Position numbers and translations under genes: made by a program. Below, piece by piece: positions 10,016 to 19,492 of a stretch of DNA of 64,000 nucleotides. Position 1 is the stretch's first letter. Each line of letters starts with the position of its first letter. The stretch is from positions 1 through 64,000 of the forward strand of contig CAWJNN010000013.1 in NCBI GenBank assembly GCA_963844115.1. Direction: 5' to 3'. This stretch comes from CS4-C045 sp963844115. GTDB taxonomy: Bacteria > Planctomycetota > Planctomycetia > Pirellulales > UBA7805. The notes under the pieces are model-generated. The model saw nothing but the letters and a program-made list of their open reading frames with translations. It did no database searches and was not told where the DNA came from.

Positions 10016-12027
10016 TTTGCCGTTGGAACGCTATCAATAAGGTGCCGTTGCAACCATTCGAAACTTAGCAGCGACCAGATCAGCAGGCGGTGATTCCGAC
10101 CGCCGGAAAAGTGCTCGTCTAACTTGGCGGTTACGAATTTCTGGTCGAACCACGGTCGCTGCTGGGACTGGGGATCGAGTAGTACGGTCTTGATGTAATC
10201 CATCGACGGACCGCGGTACCAATTTTCGTCGGGCGGCGAAAAACCTTGTTTCCGCTGTTGCGTAAACTCACGTGGCAGGAACTTCTCCATCGCCTTACGC
10301 AATACCTGCTTGCCGGCGTCGGTCCGCATCATTTGATCGTTATCGGCCAACACGGCCGGCATGTCGACCTTCAAGCAGGCAGGCAAGCTCCATGCCAGAT
10401 TCGCGAGGTCGTTATCGAGAAACGGTACACGTGACTCCAAGGAATGGGCCATACTGATACGATCTTCCACAATCAGAACACCCTGCATGAAGGTGTTGAA
10501 TTCGAAAAACAAGGCACGTTGCAACATGTTTTCTTCGCGGGAGAGATCATCGCGATACGCTGGTGCTTCGTCTAGAACATTTTTGTAACGCTGCCAGCGC
10601 GACGGCAGATGAGCTTGTATGTCGGTCGCGAACAGCTGGGAAAGTTCGTCGGTCGACAACATGCGATGCCAGTAAGCGAAGTTCTTCTGGTCAAAAGACT
10701 CGAAGTCGCTCGCCGAAAGAAGCGGCCGATACCGCCAAGGATAGCCACCGAATAGCTCGTCGCCACCCGCACCCGCCAGGCAGACTTTCACGAACCGGCT
10801 CGCCAGCTTCGCGACGTACCAGTTCTGGTGGCACATGCCGACGCGAGGATCGTCCATATGCCAGGTAACTTGCTCCAAGGCGGCCGCCATATCGCCTGCA
10901 TGCAATACAACTGCGTAATGTTCCGTCTGTGCCAGGTAGGCTAACCGCTCGGCAATCTGACGTTCGTCGAATCCCTGTTCGATGCCATTGACGTTGGTCA
11001 GGTCGAAACCGCAGGTAAAGGTATGCAGTCGGGGCAGCTGTTGGGCGGCAACTGCCACAATCGAGCCGCTGTCCATACCGCCGGAAAGATACGCGCCGAC
11101 ATCAACGTCGCTAATCATCTGCCGACGAACCGCTTGCTGAAACGTATCGGCAACCTGTTCGTGAATATCGGATTGGTCCGCCAGAGAAGGATCGACCGCC
11201 GGCAACGGATCGACATAGCGTTTTTCCTGCAGAGTTTCACCTGTCAGCGGCCGGGCTTGCAGGTACGTCCCCGGTCGCAGTAGTTGAACGTTATGAAACA
11301 ACGTCGCGCTGCCGTACAGATTTTGAAAAGTAAAATAGTCGGCGACACTCTCGGGATCGATCTGGGCCGGCACCATCCCGCTGGCCAGGACCGCTTTGAC
11401 CTCGCTGCCAAAGACGATGGCGTCCTTCGTCTGGGCATAGTACAACGGCTTCACCCCAAACCGATCTCGGACCAGGTAAAGGCTCTGCCGAGCTCCGTCA
11501 TACAGCGCAAAGGCGAACATGCCGTTCAGGCGCTGGAGCGACTCGACGCCCCAGGCATCCCAGGCGTACAGAATAACTTCCGTGTCGCTTCGGGTGCGGA
11601 ATACGTACCCTTCGGATTCCAGCTGGTCTCGCAGTTCGGGAAAGTTATAGATCTCGCCGTTGTAGGTAATCCAAAGACGCCGATCACTGCTCGGCATCGG
11701 CTGATGTCCATAGTGCGTCAAGTCCTGGACTGCCAGTCGTCGATGAGCGAACCCAAGATTGAAACCAATCTTTCCGATTTCATCTTGAAAGTACGCTTCG
11801 CCCCAGACGGGCAGGTGGTTATTTTGGTGTCGAAAATCGCGATCCGTGAACGGGCTCCAGTAGCCGCCATCCGGGCCGTGGGTGTGCTCATTTCGACCGG
11901 GATATCGGAAGAGGGCAAAGCCTGCATCGTCGGGACCACGATGCGCGAGAATACGGCACATCCGCTGCAAAGCGGCAGGATCCAATCGATGGTCGCCCAG
12001 GCCGGCGATTCCGGCTATTCCACACAC
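10012..12027 (-). CDS. asnB: AsnB-type glutamine amidotransferase (asparagine synthase-like)
   Basis: A 671-residue enzyme with an N-terminal class II glutaminase domain and a C-terminal AMP-forming synthetase domain. Cys2, the nucleophile, follows the initiator Met (MCGIAG); the synthetase PP-loop LSGGMDSGS is at 314-322 and GAGGDELFGGYP lies further on. An insertion of roughly 40 residues (about 45-88) is present in the glutaminase domain relative to classical AsnB. In a Wzm/Wzt operon such proteins often amidate a carboxyl group on a sugar rather than make asparagine; that role is inferred here from context. Four-base overlap with wzm downstream. Confidence 0.9.
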   Translation of the reverse strand: MCGIAGIAGLGDHRLDPAALQRMCRILAHRGPDDAGFALFRYPGRNEHTHGPDGGYWSPFTDRDFRHQNNHLPVWGEAYFQDEIGKIGFNLGFAHRRLAVQDLTHYGHQPMPSSDRRLWITYNGEIYNFPELRDQLESEGYVFRTRSDTEVILYAWDAWGVESLQRLNGMFAFALYDGARQSLYLVRDRFGVKPLYYAQTKDAIVFGSEVKAVLASGMVPAQIDPESVADYFTFQNLYGSATLFHNVQLLRPGTYLQARPLTGETLQEKRYVDPLPAVDPSLADQSDIHEQVADTFQQAVRRQMISDVDVGAYLSGGMDSGSIVAVAAQQLPRLHTFTCGFDLTNVNGIEQGFDERQIAERLAYLAQTEHYAVVLHAGDMAAALEQVTWHMDDPRVGMCHQNWYVAKLASRFVKVCLAGAGGDELFGGYPWRYRPLLSASDFESFDQKNFAYWHRMLSTDELSQLFATDIQAHLPSRWQRYKNVLDEAPAYRDDLSREENMLQRALFFEFNTFMQGVLIVEDRISMAHSLESRVPFLDNDLANLAWSLPACLKVDMPAVLADNDQMMRTDAGKQVLRKAMEKFLPREFTQQRKQGFSPPDENWYRGPSMDYIKTVLLDPQSQQRPWFDQKFVTAKLDEHFSGGRNHRLLIWSLLSFEWLQRHLIDSVPTAK

Positions 12028-12030
12028 CGT

Positions 12031-13029
12031 TTAGATTACCTCACCCGCTTGAGCCTTCTTGGCGAGCAACGCCTCCTGGTCCTGCCGACGCCAGTCGATC
12101 AGGGTTTGCATTCCTTCGTCCAGGCCGATCGTCGCCTTAAAGCCCAGTTCCTCTTCCGCGCGTTTGGCACATCCAACACGGTGCGTGACAAATGTCTGGC
12201 CCGCTGGTTCGTATTGGATCGGAAGGTCGCTGCCGCTCAGGCGCAACAGCAACTCAGTCAGTTCCTGGATGGACGTCCCGACGCCGCGTCCCACGTTGTA
12301 ACATTCGCCGTTCACCCCAGCCTGCATCGCGCACACGTTCGCGCGCGCGACGTCCTGGACGTGAATGAAGTCGTAGGTCTGCGATCCGTCACCGTAGACC
12401 GCTGGACTCTCGCCTCGCTGAATTCGATCCAGAATCTTGTGCATTACCGCGACATACGCGCCTTGGTAATCCTGGCGAGGACCGTAAACGTTCATGTACC
12501 GCAGCCCGACCCAGTCGAGCCCATAACGGTCACCCAGGCTCTTGAAGAAATGCTCGCCAGCAATCTTGCTCGCACCGTAAAACGTGTAGTTGTTGTAAGG
12601 ATGAGATTCCGTCATCGGCAATTCGACCGCATCGCCATACACAGAGGCCGACGACGAATAGACGACGCGTTTTACCTTTTGCCGAATGCAAGCCATGATG
12701 ACGTTAAACGTTCCGCGAACGTTGACGTCAAAGGCACTTTCCGGGTACTCGTGGCATTGCAGAATCCACAGCGCCGCCAGATGAAACACGCCATCGGCAC
12801 CCCGCAACGCCTCTTCCAGGATATCGTGATGCAAAATGTCGCCGCCGTGAGGCGAGATGGATACGCGCGGATCCTTCAACGCCAACGACAGATTGTCTCT
12901 CGATCCGCGAAAGAAGTTATCGTAGATCACGATTTCGGCAGCGTCCGTCGCAAGTAACTGGTCCACGACATGACTGCCAATCAGGCCGGCGCCGCCAATC
13001 ACAACCAGTTTCTTGCCTGAAAGGTCCAA
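12031..13029 (-). CDS. NAD-dependent nucleotide-sugar epimerase (GalE/WbpP-like)
   Basis: A 332-residue extended SDR enzyme. GGAGLIGSH near residue 12 binds NAD, YSSSASVYGD supplies the catalytic serine region and YGASK the YxxxK pair; LRYMNVYGPRQ and the C-terminal HRVGCAKRAEEELGF are typical of UDP-hexose 4-epimerases. The start is a TTG at 13029-13027: a stop codon in the same frame lies two codons upstream, and GGAG stands nine bases before the TTG. It is the first gene of the minus-strand polysaccharide operon, three bases before the AsnB gene. Substrate could be UDP-Glc, UDP-GlcNAc or a uronate form. Confidence 0.88.
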   Translation of the reverse strand: MDLSGKKLVVIGGAGLIGSHVVDQLLATDAAEIVIYDNFFRGSRDNLSLALKDPRVSISPHGGDILHHDILEEALRGADGVFHLAALWILQCHEYPESAFDVNVRGTFNVIMACIRQKVKRVVYSSSASVYGDAVELPMTESHPYNNYTFYGASKIAGEHFFKSLGDRYGLDWVGLRYMNVYGPRQDYQGAYVAVMHKILDRIQRGESPAVYGDGSQTYDFIHVQDVARANVCAMQAGVNGECYNVGRGVGTSIQELTELLLRLSGSDLPIQYEPAGQTFVTHRVGCAKRAEEELGFKATIGLDEGMQTLIDWRRQDQEALLAKKAQAGEVI

Positions 13030-13316
13030 GATCCTCTACTCCGATTACCCGCGAGACCACACAACGAATAGCTTGCCTGCACACCGCGAAGCGATCAGGT
13101 TGCGCGAAAACGCCACGGTTCTAGGTTAACACGCCATGCGTCGGACGGTCAAAGGTCGATCCTCGTCCACCCTGTGAATCTGTGTGAATCTGTAACGATC
13201 GGCAAACAAGGAAGGACGTTTAGGCGAAGTTTGCGCATCCGGTTCGTCGTGCTCGATCGGTGATAACTCATTACCGGCTGTAGCCGCCCATGAACGGCCG
13301 ACTAGAATGGTCCGAC

Positions 13317-15263
13317 ATGTGCGGCATCGCAGCGATCTTATGGCGACAGGACAGCAGACATCAAGATGTCATGGATACCGTGGGTCGCTTACGTCGCATG
13401 GAACAGGCGCTAGCGCACCGTGGTCCTGATGATCATGGTTATCTGCAATGGTCGCGCGACGGTGAGTTGCAGATCGGCCGTGACCTTGCCTCGCGATCAT
13501 CCGACCTGGTACTGATCCATCGACGCCTTAGCATTCTGGATCCCAGCAACGCTTCGTGGCAACCGATGTCGAGCCCCGACGGTCGGTATCATCTGGTCTT
13601 TAACGGCGAGATCTACAATTACCTGGAAATCCGACAGGAGTTGGAAGCGATCGGATACACGTTTCATTCCAGTGGCGACACCGAGGTCCTGTTGGCGGCA
13701 TTGTCGACCTGGGGAACGGAGGCGATCCGCCGCTTGATTGGGATGTTCGCGTTCACGCTGTTCGATGCGAAGGAACGTCGACTGTTAGTCGCCCGCGATC
13801 ACTTTGGCATCAAGCCACTTTATTACGCGAATTGGCTGGGCGGGCTCGCCTTCGCCTCCGAAGCCAGGGCGCTACTGGAACTGCCGGGGATCAGTCGAAA
13901 TATCAACCCGTCGCGATTATTTCAATATCTGCGATTCGGAGTCACCGATCACGGCAGCGAAACGCTGTTAGAGGGAATCCGGCAGCTGCCCGCGGCTCAC
14001 TACGCCGTCATCGATGTGGATGGATCGCTGAATGTGACAGGCGACCGATATTGGGATTGCCGCTCATCGGACCGGTTGGACATTTCGATGAGCGAAGCTG
14101 CGCCGCGGTTGCGCGAGCTGTTCCTCGATAGCATCCGATTGCATCTTCGTAGCGACGTTCCCGTTGGAATGTGTCTATCCGGAGGAATCGATTCTTCCGC
14201 GATCGCCTGTGCTGTACGCCACGTGACGGGAAGTCATGCGGATTTACGAGCATTTACCTACGTCGCTGACGATGAAGCGACGAACGAGCAACAGTATGCC
14301 AGGCAGGTTGGAGAGAAAGTCAACGCGACAGTGACGTACGTGCGAGCCAGTCCCAACGAGTTGATACGGGAATTGGACCAGCTTATCGACGCGCAGGACA
14401 ATCCGTTTGGAAGTACAAGCATCTACGCTCAGCGTCGTGTTTTTCAAGTCGCGAGTGAGGAAGGAATCAAAGTTCTGCTGGATGGCCAGGGAGCGGACGA
14501 GATGCTGGGCGGCTACGAGTATTTCACTGCGTGCCGGGCCGCATCGCTCTTGGGGCAAGGACGGCTTCGTGACGGCTATCGGTTGCTCTGTGCACTCCGT
14601 GGTCGCAAAAGAACCGGTCAAACACCTCCCATCTGGCTACACGCCGCCGGACTCTTGCTACCCGAGGCCCTGCGCGAATTTGCCGCGCGGATTTCCGGCA
14701 ACCACCCGATGCCCCACTGGATGAACGCCGATTGGTTTAACCAGCACGATGTCCATGGCACGATTCCTCGCCAGGCGGCGGGGCCGGATTATTTGCGAGA
14801 ACAGCTATGGATCAGCATGACGGAAACCAGCTTGCCGGCGATCCTGCGATATGAGGATCGCAATTCCATGACATGGTCGACCGAAAGCCGAGTTCCGTTT
14901 CTCACGCCATCGCTGGTCGAGTTCACGTTGTCATTGCCGGAAGACTTGCTGATTGCAGGCGACGGAACCTCCAAAGCGGTTTTCCGAGAGGCAATGCGAG
15001 GACTGGTACCCGATCCGATTCTGGACCGCAAAGACAAAATTGGCTTTGCAACACCGGAGGCGGCCTGGTTGCGGCAAGTTCATCCGTGGGTTCGTACGAT
15101 CCTTGCCGGTGATTTGGCAACCGAGATCCCCGCGCTCAAGTCCGACATCATGCAACGCCAATGGCAAGCGTTTCTGGATGGCCGCGCACGTTACGACTCA
15201 CGAATCTGGAGATGGATCAATTTGCTTCGTTGGGCAGAGCTACGCGACGTCCGGTTCTCGTAA
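13317..15263 (+). CDS. asnB: Second AsnB-type glutamine amidotransferase
   Basis: A 648-residue asparagine synthase family protein. I place the start at 13317, not upstream, because the catalytic Cys must be residue 2 (MCGIAAIL). Other marks are LAHRGPDDHG, FNGEIYNY, the PP-loop LSGGIDSSA at 287-295 and GQGADEMLGGYEYF. It diverges from the polysaccharide operon across a 287-base gap that should hold both promoters. It is only distantly similar to the first AsnB gene and lacks that gene's glutaminase insertion, so the two probably act on different substrates. True asparagine synthesis remains possible for one of them. Confidence 0.9.
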   Translation: MCGIAAILWRQDSRHQDVMDTVGRLRRMEQALAHRGPDDHGYLQWSRDGELQIGRDLASRSSDLVLIHRRLSILDPSNASWQPMSSPDGRYHLVFNGEIYNYLEIRQELEAIGYTFHSSGDTEVLLAALSTWGTEAIRRLIGMFAFTLFDAKERRLLVARDHFGIKPLYYANWLGGLAFASEARALLELPGISRNINPSRLFQYLRFGVTDHGSETLLEGIRQLPAAHYAVIDVDGSLNVTGDRYWDCRSSDRLDISMSEAAPRLRELFLDSIRLHLRSDVPVGMCLSGGIDSSAIACAVRHVTGSHADLRAFTYVADDEATNEQQYARQVGEKVNATVTYVRASPNELIRELDQLIDAQDNPFGSTSIYAQRRVFQVASEEGIKVLLDGQGADEMLGGYEYFTACRAASLLGQGRLRDGYRLLCALRGRKRTGQTPPIWLHAAGLLLPEALREFAARISGNHPMPHWMNADWFNQHDVHGTIPRQAAGPDYLREQLWISMTETSLPAILRYEDRNSMTWSTESRVPFLTPSLVEFTLSLPEDLLIAGDGTSKAVFREAMRGLVPDPILDRKDKIGFATPEAAWLRQVHPWVRTILAGDLATEIPALKSDIMQRQWQAFLDGRARYDSRIWRWINLLRWAELRDVRFS

Positions 15264-15362
15264 TGGCCGGTCTCGACGGTATCGACGTGGCCTCATCGAA
15301 TCACCACTCTTGATCGTTTAACCTAAGCCCTCGCCCTCCCGTTTTAGAGCAATGCCCAACTT

Positions 15363-16424
15363 TCACGCGCCGCGCAATCGACTCGTGGATGGTTCGCGCG
15401 CGCGGTGATGGTACAGCCAGCCAGCGGCAAAACCACAGCCGTACGCTGCGTAGAGTGATGCGTAGAGCAGCGGGCTTACCGCGATTCCCAGCCAGGTACC
15501 CTTCGCCGCCGCCGCGGACCAAAATGACACCATAGCAAATAGCACCGCAGCGGCCGCCGTGCCGATCAATGCCAATTGACTGAAAAAGCTGGCTGCCAAA
15601 GCGACCCCGACACAGATGACAAACAGGCTGGGTAACAAGAACACCATTCGTCGCGCGTCTGGATGTTTCTTGATCAATTTGGCCCGCGCAACGCCATATC
15701 GATACATCTGCAAAACGAAAGCCGAAAAGCTGGATCGCTTGTAATGATAGACTCGGGTGTCGGGCGTATATAAGATTCGATAACCGGCCTGCCGCAACCT
15801 CAGATTCAATTCAGCATCTTGACCACACCAGAATTCGGGATCGAACCCCTCCAGGAGGTCCAGAACCGGCCTGCGATACAACGTGAAGGCGGTGCTGCGC
15901 GTGTACTGTTCCTGTTGCGGTGAAAAGTTGGAGTCAACGCGATCACGACCTCCCAACGGCGAGGCCAGCACAACGCCCAAGGCCCGTTCAATAAACGTCG
16001 TCGATTCTGGCACTTCGATTGCGCAACCTACCCCCGCCACGTCTTCGGGCTCGTGCGCCATTTTCTCCGTTAACACCGAAAGCAAGTTGGGCGCTGCGAT
16101 ACCATGGCCTGAAAAATTCAAGACCAACGTTCCCGTGGAATGTTGAAGACAAAGATTGCGACCAATCGCCGTGTTCCGCAACGGATTGGCGACGATCTTC
16201 AGCGTCAATTCGGGATGGTCGCGTTGACAATCCGCCAGGATCTGCGGCGTTGCGTCTGTCGAATTGCCTTCGGCAACGACCAGCTCGATCTTTTCCAAAG
16301 GATAGTCCTGTTGCAAGAAGCTGGTTAACACGTCGCTCAAATATCGCTGTTCATTCCAAACGGGCAACAGGACGGACACGGTTTGACACATACGACCATA
16401 GTCGCCACATCCGGCATGCAACAC
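15363..16424 (-). CDS. Family 2 glycosyltransferase with C-terminal membrane anchor
   Basis: A 353-residue GT-A enzyme. VSVLLPVWNEQRYL near residues 16-29, EGNSTDATPQI at about 52-62 and CGQDAELNLRLRQAGYRI at about 198-215 (in the place of the ED motif) define the catalytic domain. After residue 255 there are three or four hydrophobic segments, so it sits on the inner membrane. A start at the second Met (MCQTVSV, residue 12) is equally possible. It converges with the second AsnB gene and is divergent from the WbpB-like gene with 74 bases between starts. It probably adds a sugar to the polysaccharide or to a lipid carrier. Confidence 0.82.
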   Translation of the reverse strand: MLHAGCGDYGRMCQTVSVLLPVWNEQRYLSDVLTSFLQQDYPLEKIELVVAEGNSTDATPQILADCQRDHPELTLKIVANPLRNTAIGRNLCLQHSTGTLVLNFSGHGIAAPNLLSVLTEKMAHEPEDVAGVGCAIEVPESTTFIERALGVVLASPLGGRDRVDSNFSPQQEQYTRSTAFTLYRRPVLDLLEGFDPEFWCGQDAELNLRLRQAGYRILYTPDTRVYHYKRSSFSAFVLQMYRYGVARAKLIKKHPDARRMVFLLPSLFVICVGVALAASFFSQLALIGTAAAAVLFAMVSFWSAAAAKGTWLGIAVSPLLYASLYAAYGCGFAAGWLYHHRAREPSTSRLRGA

Positions 16425-16498
16425 AACCCCGTAGCGAACATCCTCATGCGCCGATACTCGACGGAATTACGCGCTAATGTTATCCTTGGAAACTAGCT

Positions 16499-17479
16499 AT
16501 GAGCACATCGTCTGGATCACAAGCAGAGGTCAAGCGGTTCGGCATACTTGGTGTGGCTGGATTTGTCGCTCCACGTCACCTGCGCGCGATTCATGCAACG
16601 GGACACGAATTGGTCGCTGCGGTCGACCCACACGATTCGGTAGGCGTGCTGGATTCGTATTTTCCGGATGCTCGATTCTTCACGGAAATTGAGCGGTTTG
16701 ATCGACATCTAGAAAAGTTGCGACGCGACCCTGACCGCGCGGGCGTGGATTATCTGAGCATCTGTTCGCCCAACTATTTGCATGACGCGCATGTACGTCT
16801 TGCGCTTCGCCTGCACGCTCACGCGATTTGCGAAAAGCCGTTGGTAATCAATCCTTGGAATCTGGACGCGTTAGCGGACCTGGAGCAAGAATTTGACCGC
16901 CGTGTCTACACGGTTTTGCAATTACGCCTCCATCCCGCGTTGATGGCGTTGCGCGAAGACCTGGCACGGCAATCACCGGGCGGCCGGGCCAAGGTCTGTC
17001 TCACTTACATCACGCGCCGCGGTCGCTGGTACGAGCACAGTTGGAAGGGATCGGCCGAAGAGTCAGGTGGGGTGATGATGAACATCGGCATCCATTTTCT
17101 GGACGTTTTGTTGTGGCTGTTTGGAAACGTCGAGGACAGTGAAGTCCATTTGCTTCAGTCCCGCAAGGCCGCTGGAAAACTCGAATTGGTGGGTGCAACG
17201 GTTCAGTGGTTTCTTTCCGTCGATGGAAACGATCTTCCGGCGGAGGCGATCGCGGCCGGCCGGCACGCTCTTCGTGCGTTTTCGATCGACGGTCAGCAGA
17301 TCGATTTCACGACGGGATTCGAGGATTTACACACCGCGCTGTACCGTGAAACGTGTGCGGGAAGAGGCTTTGGTATCGAAGACGCTCGACCCAGCATCGA
17401 GTTAGTTCATGCGATACGGCATAGCGAAATCCGGTCGCCCCAGTCGGCGACGGACTGTCATCCGCTATTGGCCGAATAG
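16499..17479 (+). CDS. wbpB: WbpB/WlbA-like UDP-N-acetylglucosaminuronate 3-dehydrogenase (Gfo/Idh/MocA)
   Basis: A 326-residue oxidoreductase. The NAD fold starts at GILGVAGFVAPRHLRAI; SICSPNYLH and CEKPLVINPWNLDAL carry the EKP lysine motif; YTVLQLRLHP, YITRRGRWYEHSWKG and SGGVMMNIGIHFLD follow in the order seen in WbpB/WlbA enzymes, which oxidise C3 of UDP-GlcNAc uronate on the way to UDP-diacetamido-mannuronate. The usual partner genes (WbpA, WbpE, WbpD) are not in this window. Its position next to two amidotransferases and an exporter supports a role in a uronate-containing surface glycan. Family assignment is firm; the exact substrate is inferred. Confidence 0.8.
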   Translation: MSTSSGSQAEVKRFGILGVAGFVAPRHLRAIHATGHELVAAVDPHDSVGVLDSYFPDARFFTEIERFDRHLEKLRRDPDRAGVDYLSICSPNYLHDAHVRLALRLHAHAICEKPLVINPWNLDALADLEQEFDRRVYTVLQLRLHPALMALREDLARQSPGGRAKVCLTYITRRGRWYEHSWKGSAEESGGVMMNIGIHFLDVLLWLFGNVEDSEVHLLQSRKAAGKLELVGATVQWFLSVDGNDLPAEAIAAGRHALRAFSIDGQQIDFTTGFEDLHTALYRETCAGRGFGIEDARPSIELVHAIRHSEIRSPQSATDCHPLLAE

Positions 17480-17656
17480 CTCTTGGGACACGCTCGCATG
17501 GGTCGGCTGATGTCGCCAGGCAACGACAGCGACCTGGGAAATCTTGCGTCGCGTACGGATTGTGGCTTAAATAGTACGTAGTTGCCTTTTTTTTTCGCAC
17601 TCAGTGCGACCGTTCATCCATCGCTTCGGGTCATGGATCGAATAAGGAATGTTGGT

Positions 17657-19492
17657 ATGCCAGTCCTTGCGCCTTACAGTTTACGAGGGCTGTTCCATCA
17701 TTCCATCGCGACGGGACTTTTGTTGGCGTTTTTCTGTCCCGCTTCGGAGATTGCATCGGCAAGTCAATCCAAGGGGCCAAGCACCAGCAATCCAGATAAC
17801 GCACTGTGGGTAACCCTGGAAGACCGCCTGTCGAACTGGCGCACGGAAGGTGAGCAACAGTATTCGCAAATCGCCAGCGTGCTAAAAAAAGCTGACAATT
17901 CAGAAAAGATTGGATACAAGGAGGTCGAGGATGCGTATCTGGCAATGTTGAAGCTCGGAGTGCTGGGCGCTCGGCTTTCCGCTTGCGGCGAGGTAGCGGG
18001 GATCGATTTTCGCAAGCGTTCTGAAGCGGCGGAGACTCGGCTGGTGGAGATTGCCAAGCAACTCGCATCTCAACCTGAAAACGAAACGATGATTAAGCGG
18101 CAAGAGCCGAGACTCAACAAGGCGATGACTGATGTGGCGAAAAAGCTTGACCGTTCGCAAAAGCAGGCCAAGGCCGGCGATTACGACAAGGCGTGCAACT
18201 CGCGGTTCGGACTAACCTTTCCAATCCGCGTGATCCACTTGTGGTGGTACGCCAGCAGAAACAAGATCCATCCAACGATGGTGTCCTGGAATCAGACGCG
18301 CCGAGTATGGATTTCCAGTTTACAAGCGGCGCTCACTGAACAAACGAAAACAGCCATTGCAGCCACGATCGAAAAGGAAAAAGTCAACTACGAAGAACTA
18401 CTGCAGCAGCTCGAGGCTGCCGCGAGCCAGATAACTGCCAGTGGACAGTACGAATTGCCTGGATCCGGCCTTAGCGCGGGTCCGAACGTGATCGAACACT
18501 TCGGTCAGATGTGGATCGAACAGCAGGCCAAGGCGTATCGATGGCGAGGGATGGTGGCAATTCAATCAGGGCTTGGGGAGTCGGTCAAGGTCGAAGATGT
18601 CGATAAAACCGTGAGTGACTTCAGCGACAAAATCGGCCCCGCGCTGGCGTCGATCGTCGACGCAGACGCTCAGCGAGCGACGCCCGAGCAGGCCTTTCCG
18701 CTCTATGACGAATACCTGCAGGCTTTCGTTCCGATCGTCGGACGTACGTCCGGGATCGATTTGACGGTCCATTTGGCCCCTGCCTTGGATCGATTGGCCG
18801 CCAAGAATCCGGATCTCAATCTGGAAGTCGCGGCCTATCGAGCGTGCACGGAAGATTTACTGCGCTGGCGCCGACTTACCGTCGACGCCTATGTTCGTGC
18901 CAATTCAACCGACTACGTCTCCTTGAAAGACGCGGTCCTCGCATCAGTCCGCGACCGTGATTTTCCAGTCGTTCGAAGTGGAGGCGTTACCGTGGCACGG
19001 AACAATATTCCGGTGCCGGTTGCCGTCTCTGAACTCGCCAAGGTATTTCTGAACGAAAAAGTGTCAGTAAACAGTCTTTCCGCGACACGGCAAGGCAAGC
19101 TCGCCGTTAGTCCTCAACAGAGCAGATCGATTGCTTATGTGCCGATCAATCGTGATTGGTTTGCCACTGGATACGAAAGTCTCTCCAGAGACCTGTTCGT
19201 GACGGACGACAGCCCGCCAATTACGCTCGAAGCACGGCTGGCGATCTATCACTGCCAGCAGGGTGACGTGTCGCACACCGCAGGCGACATCACAAACGTT
19301 GGGCTGATCGGGTGGACCACCCGACTTCTTACGTTAGATCCCCGGGATCCCGGGATGGCAAGACTGGGACCGTTCTCGCCGGAGCCCGTGCCGATCCGGA
19401 ATGATGATCTAACGATCATGTTCATGATCCGACCGGCCTGGGTCGCCAACGGATACACGTTTATTTCGCTGATCGACGAGAGCAAGAATTAG
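17657..19492 (+). CDS. Secreted hypothetical protein
   Basis: A 611-residue protein that I cannot assign to a family. The start at 17657 is chosen because AAGGAA lies seven bases before the ATG. The first 40 residues have a hydrophobic core (SIATGLLLAFFCP) ending near ASEIASA, consistent with a signal peptide. The following 550 residues are rich in charged helices (for example QKAKAGDYDKACNS and EKVNYEELLQQLEAAASQ) with a beta-richer C-terminus, and show no cysteine motif or membrane anchor. The stop codon overlaps that of the convergent TPR gene. It is probably periplasmic. Confidence 0.7.
   Translation: MPVLAPYSLRGLFHHSIATGLLLAFFCPASEIASASQSKGPSTSNPDNALWVTLEDRLSNWRTEGEQQYSQIASVLKKADNSEKIGYKEVEDAYLAMLKLGVLGARLSACGEVAGIDFRKRSEAAETRLVEIAKQLASQPENETMIKRQEPRLNKAMTDVAKKLDRSQKQAKAGDYDKACNSRFGLTFPIRVIHLWWYASRNKIHPTMVSWNQTRRVWISSLQAALTEQTKTAIAATIEKEKVNYEELLQQLEAAASQITASGQYELPGSGLSAGPNVIEHFGQMWIEQQAKAYRWRGMVAIQSGLGESVKVEDVDKTVSDFSDKIGPALASIVDADAQRATPEQAFPLYDEYLQAFVPIVGRTSGIDLTVHLAPALDRLAAKNPDLNLEVAAYRACTEDLLRWRRLTVDAYVRANSTDYVSLKDAVLASVRDRDFPVVRSGGVTVARNNIPVPVAVSELAKVFLNEKVSVNSLSATRQGKLAVSPQQSRSIAYVPINRDWFATGYESLSRDLFVTDDSPPITLEARLAIYHCQQGDVSHTAGDITNVGLIGWTTRLLTLDPRDPGMARLGPFSPEPVPIRNDDLTIMFMIRPAWVANGYTFISLIDESKN

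Noticed and set aside
10012..12027. Calling the AsnB gene a housekeeping asparagine synthetase
   Set aside because: Its overlap with wzm and the glutaminase insertion make a polysaccharide role more likely; the family name alone does not prove asparagine synthesis.
11284..12957. A 557-codon open frame on the plus strand
   Set aside because: It is antisense to the AsnB and epimerase genes, both with full catalytic motifs, and its composition is Arg/Gln/Val-rich as expected of a mirror frame.
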